From assembly GCA_038329675.1 (NCBI GenBank), contig JBBQNE010000032.1, forward strand, positions 1 to 25,459: 25,459 nt of DNA. Reading direction: 5' to 3'. Source of the DNA: JANXVY01 sp038329675. Its GTDB lineage: Bacteria; Pseudomonadota; Alphaproteobacteria; Rhizobiales; Hyphomicrobiaceae. The notes below the pieces were generated by a model that saw only the letters and a list, made by a program, of their open reading frames with translations, did no database searches and had not been told where the DNA came from. A program made the position numbers and the translations under genes. Below are positions 24,327-25,459 of the stretch, in pieces (the stretch's first letter is position 1; the number at the start of each line of letters is the position of its first letter).

Positions 24327-24911
24327 TTAGCGCGCCAGTACGCCTTTGTGTGACGTGCGGCGCCAGTCCTCGACACGCTCCATGAGCCAGCCCCACGCCT
24401 CGATTTCGGTCGGACCCGCCGTTTTCGAGATTGCGATCCCGAGGTAGGCGACTTCGCTCTCGATCTTGTCGGCAGGCAGCATATGAAGCCGCGACACCAG
24501 TATCGCGCCCTCGATGACAGCAGCTTGTGCCCGGTTCCATCCAAGCCACGGCCGATGTTGGTGATGCGTTTCAACCCTACAAATGAAACGAGGCCGGTCG
24601 GCGTCTTCGATCACTTTGGTGACTGCCAATTCGGTGTGGGAGACGCAACCCGAGAGCCAGGCGCCGCGACCATTTAATGTCGCCGACAGCGGCCACGATT
24701 TGCGACCCGTCACGCCGCCAGCAAACACCCGCACGTCGTCGGTGTGCGAGGCGCATGCGAACGGGTTTTCGAGCAAATTATCAAGTGAGCGCGACGGCTT
24801 GAACGGCGCAATGACCATCGTCTCGCCTTCGACGATCAGCCCCAGTGGCGCAATGTGGACCTCACCGGCCTGATTTGCCGTCGTGACGATCGTTTCGATG
24901 ATTTTAGGCAC
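24327..24911 (-). CDS. DUF447 family flavin-binding-fold protein, C1-metabolism associated
   Basis: A 194-residue protein beginning KIIETIVTTANQAGEVHIAPLGLIVEGETMVIAPFKPSRSLDNL, the DUF447 pattern of an FMN-binding split barrel. Later landmarks are FICRVETHHQHRPWLGWNRAQAAVIEGAILVSRLHML and a helical C-terminal domain EVAYLGIAISKTAGPTEIEAWGWLMERVE. In bacteria this family is mostly found in methylotrophs beside genes for tetrahydromethanopterin-linked formaldehyde oxidation, and in methanogens; a role in cofactor synthesis has been suggested but not shown. GTG is the start, with GGGAG four bases ahead. Lies 86 bases after the DHPS-like gene, a frequent partner. Confidence 0.85.
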   Translation of the reverse strand: MPKIIETIVTTANQAGEVHIAPLGLIVEGETMVIAPFKPSRSLDNLLENPFACASHTDDVRVFAGGVTGRKSWPLSATLNGRGAWLSGCVSHTELAVTKVIEDADRPRFICRVETHHQHRPWLGWNRAQAAVIEGAILVSRLHMLPADKIESEVAYLGIAISKTAGPTEIEAWGWLMERVEDWRRTSHKGVLAR

Positions 24912-24997
24912 GTCGCTCCCAACGTTTCGGCTTCGACATGGCTCATCGAGAGGTCGATCTCGTATGTCGACAGAATATCACGTCGACGGCCTTAGAC

Positions 24998-25459
24998 TTA
25001 ACCGTCGTCGCTCACCATCGCCTTTTTTGCACGGACATGCGCCATCGCCTCGCGTTTGGCTTTGAGCGTTGCGCCCTCGGCCGATGGCGTTGTTAAGTCA
25101 ACGGCCGCGGCCTTTGTCGCGACCCCCCAGTCGAGTGGATTGTCTTGCGCATACCGCTTCCCGAGCCGCCACGCCATTTCTGCTTTGGCAAGCTCATAAC
25201 CAAGATAAAACGCGTGTCCGCCGTCCGCTTCAACGCCAAGCCGATCAAAAACGGCAAACGGATCCGTCACAAGGTGGTGCCCTTGGCGCGAGTAGACGTG
25301 GACCCCCTCGTCTGAGACCTCAATGCGATAATTATCGTCGCGGACTTGGGCAGCGCCGGTGGCAATCTCAGCTGCCGACAGGGGATGCGGGTTGAGATCG
25401 TGCAAACCAAGCAGTCCGTTGCCGCCGTAGCCCTTTGGCAAACTGCCGTCGTGTTGGGC
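24998..25459 (-). CDS. Dihydropteroate-synthase-like (DUF6513) protein, C-terminal part
   Basis: Only the last 153 residues are in the window; the frame is open to the edge and the N-terminal part lies beyond it. The visible part holds GYGGNGLLGLHDLNPHPLSAAEIATGA, then YRIEVSDEGVHVYSRQGHHLVTDPFAVFDRL and GGHAFYLGYELAKAEMAWRLGKRYAQDNPLDWG. These match the C-terminal region of the dihydropteroate-synthase-related proteins of methylotrophs. They are thought to take part in making the methanopterin cofactor used for formaldehyde oxidation, although this is mostly from gene context. First visible gene of the minus-strand group with DUF447. Confidence 0.8.
   Translation of the reverse strand, partial: AQHDGSLPKGYGGNGLLGLHDLNPHPLSAAEIATGAAQVRDDNYRIEVSDEGVHVYSRQGHHLVTDPFAVFDRLGVEADGGHAFYLGYELAKAEMAWRLGKRYAQDNPLDWGVATKAAAVDLTTPSAEGATLKAKREAMAHVRAKKAMVSDDG

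Overview
The window looks like chromosome of an alphaproteobacterium. It has coding density near 95%, GC of roughly 60%, an alphaproteobacterial-type 4.5S SRP RNA directly upstream of dnaX-ybaB, a DnaX that lacks most of the zinc-module cysteines, and an erpA/dgt gene pair. The last genes (a DUF447 protein and a dihydropteroate-synthase-like protein) belong to families that usually travel with tetrahydromethanopterin-dependent C1 metabolism. Together with a SoxYZ/flavocytochrome c module this suggests a methylotroph or facultative sulfur oxidiser. Genus cannot be told from the sequence alone.

Layout. 1-2829: 3' part of infB (plus), followed by a strong hairpin. 3112-4431: a membrane site-2 protease with an extra N-terminal soluble domain (plus). 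4522-5115: a Uma2-type nuclease gene broken by one in-frame TAA. 5127-9414 (minus): dgt, an Sfp-type phosphopantetheinyl transferase, recR and a MATE transporter, probably two short transcription units. 9520-9864: erpA (plus). 10063-13432 (plus): btaA, btaB and a Cfa-like methyltransferase, a betaine-lipid island. 13812-15984 (plus): a dedicated acyl carrier protein, a NodE/FabF-like ketoacyl synthase and a cyclophilin-like protein. 16060-18711 (plus): SRP RNA, dnaX, ybaB. 18928-20216 (plus): a YdcH/DUF465 small protein overlapping a ligase-associated type DNA exonuclease. 20248-25459 (minus): DHPS-like protein (partial), DUF447, PsiE-family membrane protein, a crotonase, then soxY-soxZ-cytochrome c-flavocytochrome c flavoprotein.

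How the genes work together. BtaA and BtaB make the diacylglyceryl-trimethylhomoserine head group. The Cfa-like enzyme just downstream modifies acyl chains with the same cofactor (SAM). The ACP/ketoacyl-synthase pair plus the nearby PPTase could supply a special acyl chain. The Sox module would hold a sulfur intermediate on SoxYZ and pass electrons from the flavoprotein to the small cytochrome c; the catalytic SoxAX, SoxB and SoxCD are not in the window. The points most worth a second look are the lipid island, the reduced Sox module with an altered SoxY carrier tail, the fused site-2 protease, the nonsense-interrupted Uma2 gene and a crotonase lacking both catalytic glutamates. No mobile element, CRISPR array or tRNA was found.
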